Assembly: GCF_046630445.1 (NCBI RefSeq)
Contig: NC_092341.1
Coordinates: 291,132,501-291,196,500, forward strand
DNA from: Rutidosis leptorrhynchoides
Taxonomy: Eukaryota > Streptophyta > Magnoliopsida > Asterales > Asteraceae
DNA length: 64,000 nucleotides
Direction of reading: 5' to 3'
The notes under the pieces were generated by a model. It did not search any database, was not told the DNA's origin, and was given only the letters and a program-made list of their open reading frames with translations. Below are positions 1 to 11,479 of this stretch, piece by piece. The number at the start of each line of letters is the position of its first letter. The first letter of the stretch is position 1. Both the position numbers and the translations under genes were made by a program.

Positions 1-37
1 AAAGTAAGATCCAACGGATTAATCGTGGTTTAGCATC

Positions 38-1066
38 TTATTTTGAAAATAGGTATCTAAGAGCAGAATGGTCAGTATAGACCACCGTTTTAGCTAGAAC
101 GAGATATGAACGAAATTTGTCAAAAGCAAAGACAATAGCAAGGAGTCCTTTTTCAGTAGTTGTGTAATTCGTTTGTGCTCCTTGTAACGTCTTACTAGCA
201 TAATAAATAGGTTGAAATCGTTTTTCAATCCTTTGTCCTAAAACGGCTCCCATTGCAAAATCACTTGCATCGCACATGAGTTCAAATGGTAGATTCCAAT
301 TTGGAGTTATCATGATCGGCACGTTAGTGAGTTTCTCTTTAAGAATATTAAAAGATTTGATGCATTCATCTGAAAAGATGAATGGAGCATCCTTTTCTAG
401 GAGTTTATTCATAGGAGTGACAATTTTAGAAAAATCTTTTATGAAACGTCGGTAAAAATCGGCATGCCCTAGAAAACTCCTAACTCCTCTAACATTGATG
501 GGATGTGGAATTTTAGGAATTACATCTACTTTAGCTCTATCCACTTCAATTCCTTCCTTTGAAATTTTATGACCAAGAACGATGCCTTCTTTAACCATGA
601 AATGGCATTTCTCCCAATTAACTACTAGATTTGATTGTTCGCATCTAATAAGCATTCGTTCAAGATTAACTACACAAGATTCAAAAGTATCACCGAAGAC
701 TGAAAAGTCATCCATGAAAACTTCCATGCATTCTTCTATCATGCCGTGAAAAATCGCCATCATGCACCTTTGAAAGGTTGCAGGGGTGTTGGAAAGTCCA
801 AATGGCATGCGTTTGTAAGCAAAAGTACCATAAGGGCACGTGAATGTGGTTTTCTCTTGGTCCTCGGGTGCTATTGGAATTTGAAAATATCCGAAAAAAC
901 CGTCAACAAAACAATAGTAACTATTTTCGGCTAATCTTTCCAACATTTGATCAATGAAAGGTAAGGGAAAGTGATCTTTTCTGGTGGCGTCATTTAATTT
1001 TCTATAATCAATACAAACACGCCATCCTGTTACAGTCCTAGTAGGAATAAGCTCATTTTTTTTCAT
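38..1066 (-). pseudogene. Athila reverse transcriptase and RNase H (pol fragment)
   Basis: 342 residues with the Ty3/Gypsy reverse transcriptase core: 'CIDYRKLNDAT' near residue 18, 'MPFGLSNTPATFQRCM' near 87, and the catalytic box as 'FMDDFSV' near 117 (the two aspartates are present). The connection follows, then the RNase H start ('CDASDFAMGAVLGQR') and 'YTDHSALRYLF' at the end. A stop at 38-40 cuts RNase H; the same frame clearly continues to the window edge. The frame opens in an A8 run (minus sense, 1056-1063) where the upstream protease frame is lost, so a one-base slip probably separates the two. It copied element RNA into DNA in cytoplasmic particles when intact. Confidence 0.9.
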
Positions 1067-2222
1067 TTGTGATGACAGTCATGCCACCCTTCTTAGGTAC
1101 GCATTGAACTAGGCTTACCCATGGACTATCAGAGATTGGATAAATTAAACCTACATCTAGCAGTTTAATAATTTCTTTCTTAACAACATCTTGCATATTA
1201 GGATTTAGTCTTCGTTGGCGTTGCACATAGGTTTTATGACCTTCTTCCATAAGTATTTTATGTGTGCAATACGAAGGACTTATGCCTTTAATGTCATGAA
1301 TCTTCCATGCAATAGCTGGTTTATGAGCTTTTAACACAGAAATGAGTTGCGATTTTTCATTTTCAGTAAGAGAAGACGATATTATTACATGTAATTCAGA
1401 TTCACCATGTAAATAAGCGTATTCCAAATGGGTTGGAAGTGGCTTTAACTCTAATGTCGGTGGTTCTTCTATCGATGATTTGTATCGATATCTGTCTTCC
1501 TCTTTTAGCATTTGAAGTTCTTCTGTTGTTGGTTCATATTCATTAGCCATAAGTGCGGCTAACATTTCAGTTTCATTAATTGGTTCAGTTCCTTCTCCTA
1601 AAGAACATTCTCCTATTCCTTGTAATTCTGGAAATTCTTCTAACAATTCTGCATGTGAATCTATAGTTTGAATATAATAACATGTATCATCTGCAGATTG
1701 CGGTTGTTGCATGACTCTATCTACAAAAAAGGTAACACTCTCGTCCTCTATACTTAGGATCAGTTTCTTACCGAACACGTCTATTATTGCTTTAGCCGTG
1801 TTTAAGAATGGTCTTCCTAATATGAGAGGAACTCGAGAATCTTCTTCCATGTCCAGAATAACAAAATCTACTGAAAATACTAAAGTACCAACTTTAACTA
1901 GCATATTCTCCATTATCCCTCTAGGATATTTTACTGATCGATCGGCTAGTTGTATGTTCATTCGTATTGGTTTCAATTCTCCAAAGTCTAGTTTAGCGTA
2001 TAATGAATACGGCATTAAATTTATACTATCACCTAAGTCTGCCAATGCTTCTATTGAACTAAGACTACCCAGAAAACATGGAATTGTGAAACTTCCTGGA
2101 TCTGATAGTTTTTCTGGTATCTTATTCAACAGTACTGCAGAACAATTAGCATTCATAGTAACAGTCGATAGTTCTTCCATTTTCTTTCTATTTGTGATTA
2201 GATCTTTCAGAAATTTAAGCAT
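1053..2222 (-). pseudogene. Athila aspartic protease and linker to reverse transcriptase
   Basis: 389 residues. The protease lies in the first third: active-site region 'LADLGDSINLMPYSLY', flap region, then 'VPLILGRPFLNTAKAIID', which is the usual closing motif of the Athila protease. The active-site triplet reads D-L-G-D-S, where family members normally have D-[LT]-G-[AS]-S, so the copy may already be catalytically poor. The rest is an acidic linker and the start of reverse transcriptase ('QRRLNPNMQDVVKKEIIKLL'). The upstream frame breaks near 2222, where the protein continues in another frame, and the downstream frame breaks in an A-run at 1056-1063. Confidence 0.85.
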
Positions 2223-2480
2223 ACCTTGGCATTCCTGATATCACATCAATGAAAGGAAGATTTACATTTATTTGTTTAAACATATCCAAGAATTTGGATT
2301 GCTCGGCTTCAAGTCTTTGTTTTCTCATTTTACTCGGGTAAGGAAGCGGTGGTTGGTATGGTTTAACATAAGGTTTAGCCTTAACTGTGTTATCTTCATT
2401 AACCTTTTCAACTACCAGTTTTGTTTCCTTTTCTTGCTCAGGCTGTGATGCCTGTGGACTGGGAATAGAGTCATCAGATA

Positions 2481-3080
2481 TTACAGGTATTTCAGGTGAT
2501 TTAAGTGTAATACCACTTCTTGTGGTAATGGCTTTAGCTGTTTCATTTCGGGAGTTAGCATTTGTATCGCTAGGTAGACTCCTGGTTTTGTTTCACCTAT
2601 CAACCTTGCTAGGTTACTTACTTCTTGTTCCAGATTTTGAATAGAAGCTTGTTGATTTCTAAATGCTTGAGCATTTTGTTCATTGGTTTGTTTCTGAGAT
2701 GTGAAAAACTGCGTTTGAGATTCAACTAGCTTCGACATCATGTCTTCTAAATTTGGCTTTTTATCATCGGTTTGTGGTGGTTTAATTTGAAAAATAGGTC
2801 TTTGCTGGTTGTAAGTATTATTAGATACTTGTTGATTGCTAGGACCTTGTTGGTTGTTGTATGGAACATTTCAGTTATAATTCTGATTTTGATTGTAGTT
2901 TGGTCTTGGCGGTTGATAATTATTCTGATAATTATTTCCAGGCCTTTGGTTTATGTATGAAACATTCTCTCTTTGTTCCATTGTTTGTTCAATACTGAGA
3001 CAATCTTTTGTCAAATGTGATCCTCCACACTGCTCACAACTAATTCGTATAGCGTGAATATCTTTAGTCATCTTTTCCAT
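2481..3080 (-). pseudogene. Athila gag C-terminus with zinc knuckle
   Basis: Two open stretches in different frames. 2871-3080 carries the nucleocapsid knuckle 'CEQCGGSHLTKDC' (CX2CX3HX4C, the spacing seen in Athila) followed by an Asn/Gln/Tyr-rich tail. 2481-2741 is a Gln-rich, probably helical segment ('QASIQNLEQEVSNLARL') that in Athila lies between the knuckle and the protease. A stop falls between the two pieces. The part binds and packages element RNA in the intact family. Confidence 0.78.
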
Positions 3081-4144
3081 TCGTCTCTTAAAGCATCTAT
3101 CTTTGCAGAAATGGAATCAAAGTCATGGCTAGAATCGGCTCTAGCCGCTTTAGATGATCTAACGATGTCTTTTTCTTGATGCCACTCATGTGAGTGAGAA
3201 GCAGTGTTATCAATAATTTTGTAAGCTTCAGTTGCAGTTTTCTTCATAATGGAACCACCAGCTGCTATGTCGATGTCTTTTCGTGTAGTGATGTCGCATC
3301 CTTGGTAGAATATTTGCAATATTTGATAAGTGTCTAAACCATGTTGCGGACATCCTCTCAACAACTTTCCAAATCTTGTCCACGCCTCATATAGAGTTTC
3401 ATTTGGCTTTTGTGTGAACGTAACAATTTCTCCTTGAAGTCTTACGGATTTAGATGCCAGAAAGAATTGTTTAAGAAATTTTTCAACTAAAACATCCCAT
3501 GTATCAATCGCCCCTTCAGGTAACAATTCTAACCAATCTTTGACTTCTCCCTTTAAAGTCCAGGGAAATAACATGAGATAGATCTGTTCATCCTCAACTT
3601 CTCTTATTTTGAATAGAGTATAGATCCTATTAAAAGTTCGAAGATGTTCGTTTGGATCTTCCTTCAGTGCACCACTAAATTGGCATTAATTAGTTACCAT
3701 GTGTAGGATTTGTCCTTTGATTTCATAATCTGATGCATTAATGTCTGGTTGAGTAATTGCATGACCTTGGCCAGTGCGTTTAGTTCTCATTCGGTCTTCC
3801 ATACTTAGAGGTTCCAGATTTTCCATGATTGAATTTGTTGAATCTGAATCACAAGAGGATTCTGACTTAATGGTTTCTTCCTCGACAATCGCTGGATGAG
3901 TGATTTGTGGTTCAGCAGGAATGATTAGTGGTTCAGGATCTCTGAATTGTCCTTGAATATCCTTCGGATTCTCAATTGTGAGATCGGGTTCAAAAAATGG
4001 ATTATCGAAAATTCGAATTGGAGTACTTGGTCGACTAGATGACGATTCTAAAGAAAAATCAACGGCGACAATATTGGCTAGATGTCTTGATCTGGTTACA
4101 GGTGGTGAACGTATGAAAGGTGGTGAACATTTTGCTCGGTGCAT
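3068..4144 (-). pseudogene. Athila gag, N-terminal and core capsid part
   Basis: 3686-4144 holds an acidic, Ser/Pro-rich N-terminus with 'SMEDRMRTKRTGQGHAI'. 3068-3574 holds the capsid core: 'MLFPWTLKGEVKDWLELLP', 'KFLKQFFLASKSVRLQGEI' and 'TLYEAWTRFGKLLRGCPQHGL', the signature of Athila retrotransposon gag. About 110 bases between the pieces no longer read through in one frame. The product would form the virus-like particle. The start at 4144 is chosen because the Met is followed by the conserved Ser/Pro-rich region; the longer upstream frame looks like leader sequence. Confidence 0.85.
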
Positions 4145-5460
4145 TCACTGAATATCCTATTAGTTATAAAAATAAAAATTATATAAGTTATCAAATTAAT
4201 AGACTTTTCTAATTTTTGCCCACGTTTCGAATAGCCAATAGATGCAGCAGGTAGCCAGGACCCTTTAAATCGGAAGCCCACAACTTGCCACTAACAAATC
4301 CAACTATTACTATGAACCAGAAAATTTTGGATGTCTATCAATTTAACCACTTAAAATAATTTTTCGTTTTGAAATTTTAGAGAAGAAATAGAAAATTCTA
4401 TGTCCTAAAAACTAGAGCATCGAGAAATAAGAAAGAAAAAGAGTGCGTCAAAAAATGTCGAAACATAAATGTCGAAAAATAATAATAAGAAAGTAAAACG
4501 TCGAAACTTAAAAGTCTAAAAATTAAAAATTAAAAGTTGCGTCTAAAGGATTTAAAGCTTAAAAGGAATTCTATATCCAAAACGACAATAACTTAAAAAG
4601 GCACTAAAATTTATTTAAAACTAAAGCGATAAGCAACGTCGTAAAATTTTAAAACGCCTAAATCTTAATCTAAAGAAAAAGCACTTAAGGAATTTTACGG
4701 CAAAGCCTAAAAATCTAGAAATATAAATTAACTACGGCAAAAACTAAGTTTAAAACTAGTTATGAATGATAAAAATACAAATTACGAAATAAACAATTAA
4801 AATATATGATTTATAAAAAGAAACTAAAAATGATAAAATTACTAAATTTTATAAAAATATTATTTTTATATTATTATTTTATAAAAGTATTAGTTTTATA
4901 ATTAATAAAACTAAATTAAACTAAAAAACACAAATTATAAATAAAAATAGAATAAACTAATTAATATTAAAACTAAACCCTAATTAAAAATAATAATTAA
5001 ATCTTAACCCTAATTAGGTTTTAACAATAATAATAATTAATAATACTCCGTAATTAATGTTGTACGATGATCAGACCAGGCGTGTCAGGTTACCTCATGC
5101 GATCGCATGAGGTTTCTTTGTTAATTCCATGCGGTCGCATGGTCTGTGGATCCAGTTCAAACATTGGGCTGCTACAGTGTAGGCCCGATTACTTTTATAA
5201 TTTTTTTTTCTGTTTTATATTTTTGTAAAATATTTATATAAAACTTATAAATAAGAAAAATTTACTTATTAGTTTTTATAACTTTTCACAATAAAAGAAA
5301 TATAAACTTTTTAAATTTAACTAAACTTAAAAATATAGATATATATTTTTCTTTTTCTTGATTTTATATTTTTGATTGTATTATATAAAACGTATTTTTA
5401 TAAAAATGAATTAAAGCTTAATAAAAAAATTTTAATATCGTTTCGCTTCGGCGTTTAAGA
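4145..5460 (-). other. Athila 5' leader (untranslated), with self-complementary GC motifs
   Basis: About 1.3 kb between the primer binding site and gag. It is AT-rich with no convincing coding frame. Against this background stand a perfect 20-bp palindrome at 5093-5112 (core ATGCGATCGCAT) and an imperfect partner at 5128-5143 (CCATGCGGTCGCATGG). Similar motifs recur in the LTR at 7010-7060. Confidence 0.75.
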
Positions 5461-5480
5461 GTTCCCCGGCAGTGGCGCCA
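5461..5480 (-). promoter_or_regulatory. Primer binding site of the Athila element (tRNA-Asp type)
   Basis: The minus strand reads TGGCGCCACTGCCGGGGAAC. It begins with the complement of the tRNA CCA end and matches the 3' end of plant tRNA-Asp (...CCCCGGCAACGGCGCCA) except at two or three bases. Athila elements are known to use tRNA-Asp. It lies nine bases inside the LTR end. Confidence 0.85.
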
Positions 5481-5489
5481 AAAATTACT

Positions 5490-5725
5490 TGATGTTTGCA
5501 GCAGCGTATACGAAATAGTTATATTTTTATTGCGAAATACTATTAAATACGATACAATTTTACACAAGTTATTTATTTATTTATTTATAGAGTGGATATA
5601 CCTAAACCTTGCTACAACACTTACAGGCAGTGTACCTAATCGTACAGTAGTGTCGTTTTTAGTAAGTTCGGTTCGTCCACAGGGAACTAGCCAAGTTTAA
5701 CGCTATATTTTTAAAACTATATATG

Positions 5726-5815
<90 letters not shown>

Positions 5816-5819
5816 TAGT

Positions 5820-5861
<42 letters not shown>

Positions 5862-7527
5862 AAGGGGGGTTTTTACCGTTTAAAGACCGGTTTGTCGATT
5901 TTATGTCTTAAGTCACAATTAAAACCTAATGTAAAATATTAGAAATAAATATAACTTAATTTAAAGCGTAAGTAAATGACAAAAATAAAATTGCGATAAA
6001 TAAAAGTGCGATAAATAAAATGACGATAAATAAAATTGCAATAATTAAAATGACGGTAAATAAAAGTACGATGAGATATAAATTAAAGGAATTATGCTTA
6101 TTTAAACTTCCGTAATCATGATGTTTGACGTGTTGATTTTAATTTATTACCATGGTTTAATTGTCCTTTGTCATGGATTATTCGATATGTCCATCTGGTT
6201 TTTGTCCATAACAGTCCATCAGTCATAAATATAAAGTGCGAGTGTCCTCGTCAAATTATCCTTATATCTGAAGTCAAATATTCCAACTAATTGGGGACTT
6301 AAACTGTAACAAGGTCTTAATACTTTGTTTAATAATTACACCAGGATATCGACTACGTGTAACCCAAGGTTTTAATACTTTGTTAACAATTACGCCAAGT
6401 GTCCTTGTACATAATTCACCCCTGTTTTAATGAGTCCATTGACTATTAATCCATCCTAGTTTCTGGTTAAATGAACGATTATTAGTATTTATAAATATCC
6501 CGCCCATCGTGTCCGATCGAGTGTATATGGTTATTTATAGATACGTCAAATTTTAAATCTCTATATTAAATTAACGAACTATCATTCAGTTAAACAAATA
6601 TAAAGCCCTTTTAATAGTCCATAGTTCAATTTATACAAGTGTCGGTCTTTTGTCCAAACCTCGATTATGGTACAAAGCCCAATTACCCCGTCTTTAATAT
6701 TTAGTCCAACATTATGATTACTTAGATTTAAATAAGCATAATAATAACTTAGCTACGAGACATTAATTTAAAAAGGTTGAACATAAATTACAATGATTAA
6801 TAATAGCATAGCGTTACACGGACATAATTTTGACTTACACACTTACAACATTCGCCACTATAACCTTATTATTATTAAACTTTAATATTAAAATTATAAT
6901 TAAAATATAAATATAAATATATATTTGAGAGTGAGAGAGATTGAATTATATTGTGTATGTTCTCGGCCAGAAATCGTGCAATTTATAGAATGTGAGCTGC
7001 TACAGTACCCCATACGATCGCATGGCTTTTGTGCTTCCAGGCCATGCGATCGCATGGCCAGCTGGATCAGACCATATGCTTTTGTTTTCTTGTTTGCCGA
7101 CAGTTTTTAATATATATATATATAATATATATAATTTTAAGAATTATTTATATATTATATTATATTCATGTACATAGTTGACTTGTCATTTTAGCTCCGT
7201 TGCGTCACGCGTTGATAGTTGGTTCATGTCCCGGTTCCGGATTTTTGAACGTCCTTGCGTACTATTTAATATCTTGTACTTTGCGTTTTGCGGCTTGTAC
7301 TCTTGTAACTTTTAGACGTTTCTTATCAATAAATTGAACCACTTGGATTGTACTTTGTGCTTTTTAGCGTTTTGGTCGTTTGCGTCTTCAAATCGTCGAA
7401 TCTGTCTTTTGTCTTCACCTTTTATTATTTAAACGAATATCACTTGTAAATTGAACAATTGCAACCAAAAGCTTGTCTTTCTTGAGGGATAATGCTATGA
7501 AATATATGTTTGTTTTTAGCATTATCA
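5490..7527 (-). repeat. 5' LTR of the Athila element
   Basis: Minus strand starts TGATAATGCT at 7527 and ends AACATCA at 5490, so it has TG...CA ends and is 2038 bp long. The boundary at 5490 is fixed by the adjacent primer binding site. The one at 7527 is fixed by the TGATAATGC start typical of Athila LTRs and by the change to unrelated sequence. No open frame of note. Holds the paired palindromes at 7010-7060 and a TA/TTA microsatellite at 5727-5860. Confidence 0.82.
5727..5860. repeat. (TA)n followed by (TTA)n microsatellite
   Basis: Uninterrupted TA dinucleotides to about 5813, then about 14 ATT units. It lies inside the Athila LTR. The poly-Tyr/Ile frame over it is an artefact. Confidence 0.97.
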
Positions 7528-8328
7528 CCAATCCCGATTGTTATTGCGGTGGAGGTGGTGAGTCGCGTGTGGTGCGGATTCACTAAGGTGCGTGTAGATT
7601 CGGCCAGCCTTCATGTGGTTAGTATTGAGAACTATTGGTTGTTTCTTACGCCAATGGTGTGGTCGTGAGGACCATGTTGTGTGATTAGTGATGCGATAGC
7701 CGTGTTTCGCTCACATGTTGTTACGGGTGTGAAATAGTCGATTTTGTACACCTTGGGGTTTGCGTTGCCATAGTCATTTTGGGCGCTCTCGGTTTTAGCC
7801 GTTTGCTTATGATGTTACGATAGTTGCGTATTGGTCGTATTGTGCACTACAAGGGATGTTTAGTGATAAGTGTTATCCATAAGGATGCGTTTAGTTCGGT
7901 CTTCATCACTCGGGTTCTTGACCTTAGGTTGAGACTTGGTTGCTATTGGTAATGTACTTGGTAAGGGTACACTAAGGGGTTGATATCTCGGTATGAGATT
8001 GGTTGAATTTTCCCGATGTGAGGGATTGAGCAAATTCTTGTGCTCGGGTTTGTGGATTTTAATTGATCGCGGGTGACGATTTAGTTGTTAAAGGTGACTC
8101 TTTGAGAAGAATTGCCTAGAGGAGTTGGAAGAATACGTGGCGATTTAGCGTATTCTAAGTGATCGTTATAGACTTCGGATGTGGTGTGCATTGCACGTCT
8201 AGGAATGCGTGCAAGTGTGTACTTAGTAATGGATTAATCTTCGGGTTAATGAGAAATGTGTTGGAAGTCGGATTGGAACGATTGTTTGAGAACCATAGCG
8301 TGTAGGTTCGGATTGGTTAAGTGATTAG

Positions 8329-8365
8329 GATCACGAGTACGTGATCGAAATAAGTGGGGGAGAGT
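8329..8365 (+). promoter_or_regulatory. Hairpin plus polypurine tract before the 3' LTR of element F
   Basis: GATCACG (8329-8335) and CGTGATC (8340-8346) form a perfect 7-bp stem with an AGTA loop. They are followed directly by GAAATAAGTGGGGGAGAGT (8347-8365), the polypurine tract that primes plus-strand DNA synthesis, and then the LTR start. Confidence 0.75.
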
Positions 8366-8397
8366 TGTAAGACCCGTTTATTCGTACGACGTATAAC

Positions 8398-8398
<1 letters not shown>

Positions 8399-8485
<87 letters not shown>
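8399..8485. repeat. (TA)n microsatellite
   Basis: About 43 TA units with no interruption, near the start of the element F LTR. Confidence 0.97.
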
Positions 8486-8488
<3 letters not shown>

Positions 8489-9900
8489 GCGTACGATAGG
8501 TAGACAAAACGTGTATGTACGTGGATTGTTCGAGGAATGGTTTGAGTGTTTATAGGCATGTCCGTTGCATAAATGAAGAGAACGAAGCGTGTACATGCGC
8601 AATTGTTCGAGGACGCGAAAACTGAGCAAAATGTGTTGCAGGTCGCGGCGCGGAGGGCTTGGCCGCGGCGTGACATTTCAAAGGATTCATGATCAGGAGG
8701 CACGTCAAAACAACCATCATACCACGTAGTTGGTCGTGGCGCGAGGAAAGAGGGCCGCGGCGCGGCAGTCCTAGTGAGCTGGTTCTGGATTTCGCAATTT
8801 TAAGGTTTTTAGGGGCATTTTGGTCATTTCGTGAGTGTGCCAGATTTGGGATCTTAAATTCCATCCACCCATCTCATTTTCTTTATTTCTTTTTCCTTTT
8901 CTTCTTCATTTTCTCTCAAAACTTAAATACTTCAAATCTTTCAAGAGGGATTTTGGAAAGGAAGAAGCGGGATTCGATCGAAAGCGTAAGAGGCAACCTT
9001 GTTCTCCTCGTTCTTAGCTACAAGTTGATACTAGCGGTAAGCTCTAACTCTGAAATTCGTTCTTAAGCTTCATGTTCATAATTTAGGGCTTTTGATTGTG
9101 AGTTCATAAATGAAACCCCATTAGTTGTTAATGGAAGATTAACACCAAGATTTGGGTTTATAAGTGATGAAGGCAGGTTTTGGGTTGAAAACCGATTTGG
9201 CCATGATTAGGACTTGAAATTGGGTTTAATCACTAGGTTTAGTGATTATGAAAGTGTTGGAACCCATTTTTAGTGTATTTGAAAGGCTAAATTTGAAATG
9301 AGTCAAAATTAGGGTTTATGAGCGATTTTGAGAATTGTAAGTGTTTAGCACTTGTGTTTGGGTTTAATTGACATATTAGGACCATTGTCACTAGTGTTAG
9401 TGATTATTGGTTAGTTTGGGGGTTTGTGCTTGGAAGTGCATTTGGGTTGAAATTGCACTAAGTGTCAATTGGGTTGGTTTGTAAGTCCACCCTAATTGTG
9501 TTGCTTGTATTGTGATAATGGAATATGTACTTTCCATTGACGTGTTGTGGATTCGTTCGGTTGCATTCATCAAGATGATAAGGTGAGTGTTAATATCCTA
9601 TGTGCATATGTATGTGTAGGATGAGTGCGGGTCGGGTGAAGTGGTTCTCGGTTATAGAGCTCACTTCACATATAGGTGGATTTGATGGACTTGTGTAATG
9701 GGTCCAATTGGCACGGTTGTGTGTTTTGGTTGACCACCTTTGGCGAGGTGCACACTTTGTGTGTACGTCATCACATGTGCTTGTGATGAGAATTATATAA
9801 CCCCAATGGCGAAGGGTTGATATTGAGTTGTGTTTGGATAACCCTGATGATATGGATTTCTATAATCCCGGGACCGTGAGTTTTGATTTGGGAAATCACG

Positions 9901-10080
9901 TGTAGATGCGGATTCACGATGACGCGTGTAGTTCGGTCATCTTATTGAGGTAGTGTCTCGTGTGGATGCGGATTTACTAAGGCTCGTGTAGTTCGGCCAA
10001 CCTCGATGTTGTTGTGTTATTGAAGATAGTAGTCTCGTGTGGATGCGGATTTACTAAGGCTCGTATAGTTCGGCCAATCT
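9901..10080 (+). repeat. Three-copy minisatellite inside the element F LTR
   Basis: Copies start near 9901, 9961 and 10038. Each has the pattern TGTGGATGCGGATTTACTAA followed by GGCTCGTGTAGTTCGGCCAA with small changes; the first copy is the most diverged. A fourth, more diverged copy lies outside the LTR at 7567-7610. Confidence 0.85.
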
Positions 10081-10736
10081 TCATTTGATATTGGGTTAAG
10101 GGGTTGACCTTGGGCGGTCTCATGCTTTATTGTACATTTGGATATTGTTGTAATGTTATGTTGTAGCTAACCCTCCGGGTGTAGCTTATTGGCGTGGTAC
10201 GTATCGTCATTGGTGTACTTTCATTGTTGATATTTTAGCTTGTGTATAGCAATCGTACGGTACACTTAGATTAGCTTGCCTTTATGCATGGACTCCGGTA
10301 TGTGCTATTTGATTACTATTGTGTGGCGTGTCCATTTTATGCATATATATGTATGTAGTATATTCTCACTCACTAAGCGTTAGCTTACCCTCTCGTTGTT
10401 GATATTTTTATAGGTTCACGTGATGGTGGCTCGGGTAAGCGTGGGGATTAGAGATCTTGGCTAGGTTGCTTTAGAAGATCTTGCTTTTGGACTCGATTAG
10501 GATTGGGTAGCGTATCCCCAATCACCATGCTCAGTTTTGTTGGATATTAAAATAGTCGGGTCATGTATGCCGTTTGGATATTTAAACTTATGTATTAAAC
10601 GTTTTAAAGTTGTCTAAACTTATTATTGTAAGGGAATCGTTTCAAAAATATAAATGGGACCTAAATGTTAATAATATTGATGTAAATTAAGGGAAAAAAA
10701 AATATGGGCCGGAAAACGACGGGTTGAGTTGTTACA

Positions 10737-11273
10737 AGAAAAGATTTGGATCAATGGTATATTTTTTAATCATCCGATTGTATTAATTTTTTTGGCCCTA
10801 ATTTTCTCTTTTGATTTAACGACGGTGACGACGATGGCTATGATGAGTACGAAGATGAGTTCAATTGTTGCGGAGACTGAAGTAATCCGAGGTTTGTGGT
10901 GGTTGTAACAATTACATTGGTATAATTTCGTCGCATTTCGTTCAGATCTACTTCCGAATAGGTATAATTTAATATTCTAACTCTATTGCAATCAATTTTA
11001 AACCATTAGACATATATATTTTGATATTGTTTTCTTTCGGTATTTAATTGTTTACATATGATTTGTGATTGTATTGTTATTTGGTTATGTGTATCATTAT
11101 GTTTCGTTTTAATAAAGCTGATTTTTGATTATTACGTTACTACCTACTAAGACCTTTTATCCAAAATAACGGTTCAGAGTGCATCAGCATGATTCTCATG
11201 TTTGTTGTGACCCAATGAACTAAATAATTAAGACAAATTTTTAAATGGAAAATATGGTTTATATTAACCTTAG
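10737..11273. other. Non-coding sequence right of element F
   Basis: AT-rich, with a short GACGA-rich stretch near 10822-10860. I see no gene, but it leads into a captured exon at 11274. Confidence 0.6.
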
Positions 11274-11444
<171 letters not shown>

Positions 11445-11479
11445 GTGAGTTATCCCCGTGTTAAAAATTGTGTGATAAG

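Larger units (their letters stand above)
1..7527 (-). mobile_element. Athila-lineage Ty3/Gypsy retrotransposon, 5' part, decayed
   Basis: Read on the minus strand from high to low coordinates, the order is LTR (5490-7527), primer binding site, long leader, gag, CX2CX3HX4C knuckle, protease, reverse transcriptase and start of RNase H. Integrase, any env-like frame and the 3' LTR lie beyond the left edge. The gag core and the protease 'INLMPYSLY' context are typical of Athila. Every domain is separated from the next by a stop or frameshift, so this is a dead copy. It interrupts a plus-strand LTR element that resumes at 7528. The target duplication cannot be checked because the other border is outside the window; CCAAT (7528-7532) is the candidate. 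Confidence 0.88.
7528..10736 (+). mobile_element. 3' end of a plus-strand LTR retrotransposon (element F)
   Basis: 7528-8346 is the 3' internal part, rich in G/T and without a protein I can recognise. It is followed by a purine tract (8347-8365) and the 3' LTR (8366-10736). The internal body was cut off by the Athila insertion at 7527 and continues outside the window. The LTR start TGTAAGACCC resembles those of Tekay chromoviruses, but without pol the lineage is not proven. The internal part carries a diverged copy of a motif that is tandem in the LTR (7567-7610 against 9901-10080). Confidence 0.75.
8366..10736 (+). repeat. 3' LTR of element F
   Basis: Starts TGTAAGACCC and ends GTTGTTACA, 2371 bp with TG...CA ends. 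The start is set by the polypurine tract just before it. Contains a long TA tract (8399-8485), two pairs of GC-rich motifs (8643-8770), a GT-AG-like leader region near 9000-9040 and a three-copy tandem repeat (9901-10080). The second LTR is not in the window, so the end is inferred from the TTACA terminus and the change of composition after it. Confidence 0.72.

Noticed and set aside
5727-5942. Open frame of Tyr-Ile repeats
   Set aside because: Made by the TA/TTA microsatellite; same for frames at 8317-8703, 57896-58225 and 63049-63255.
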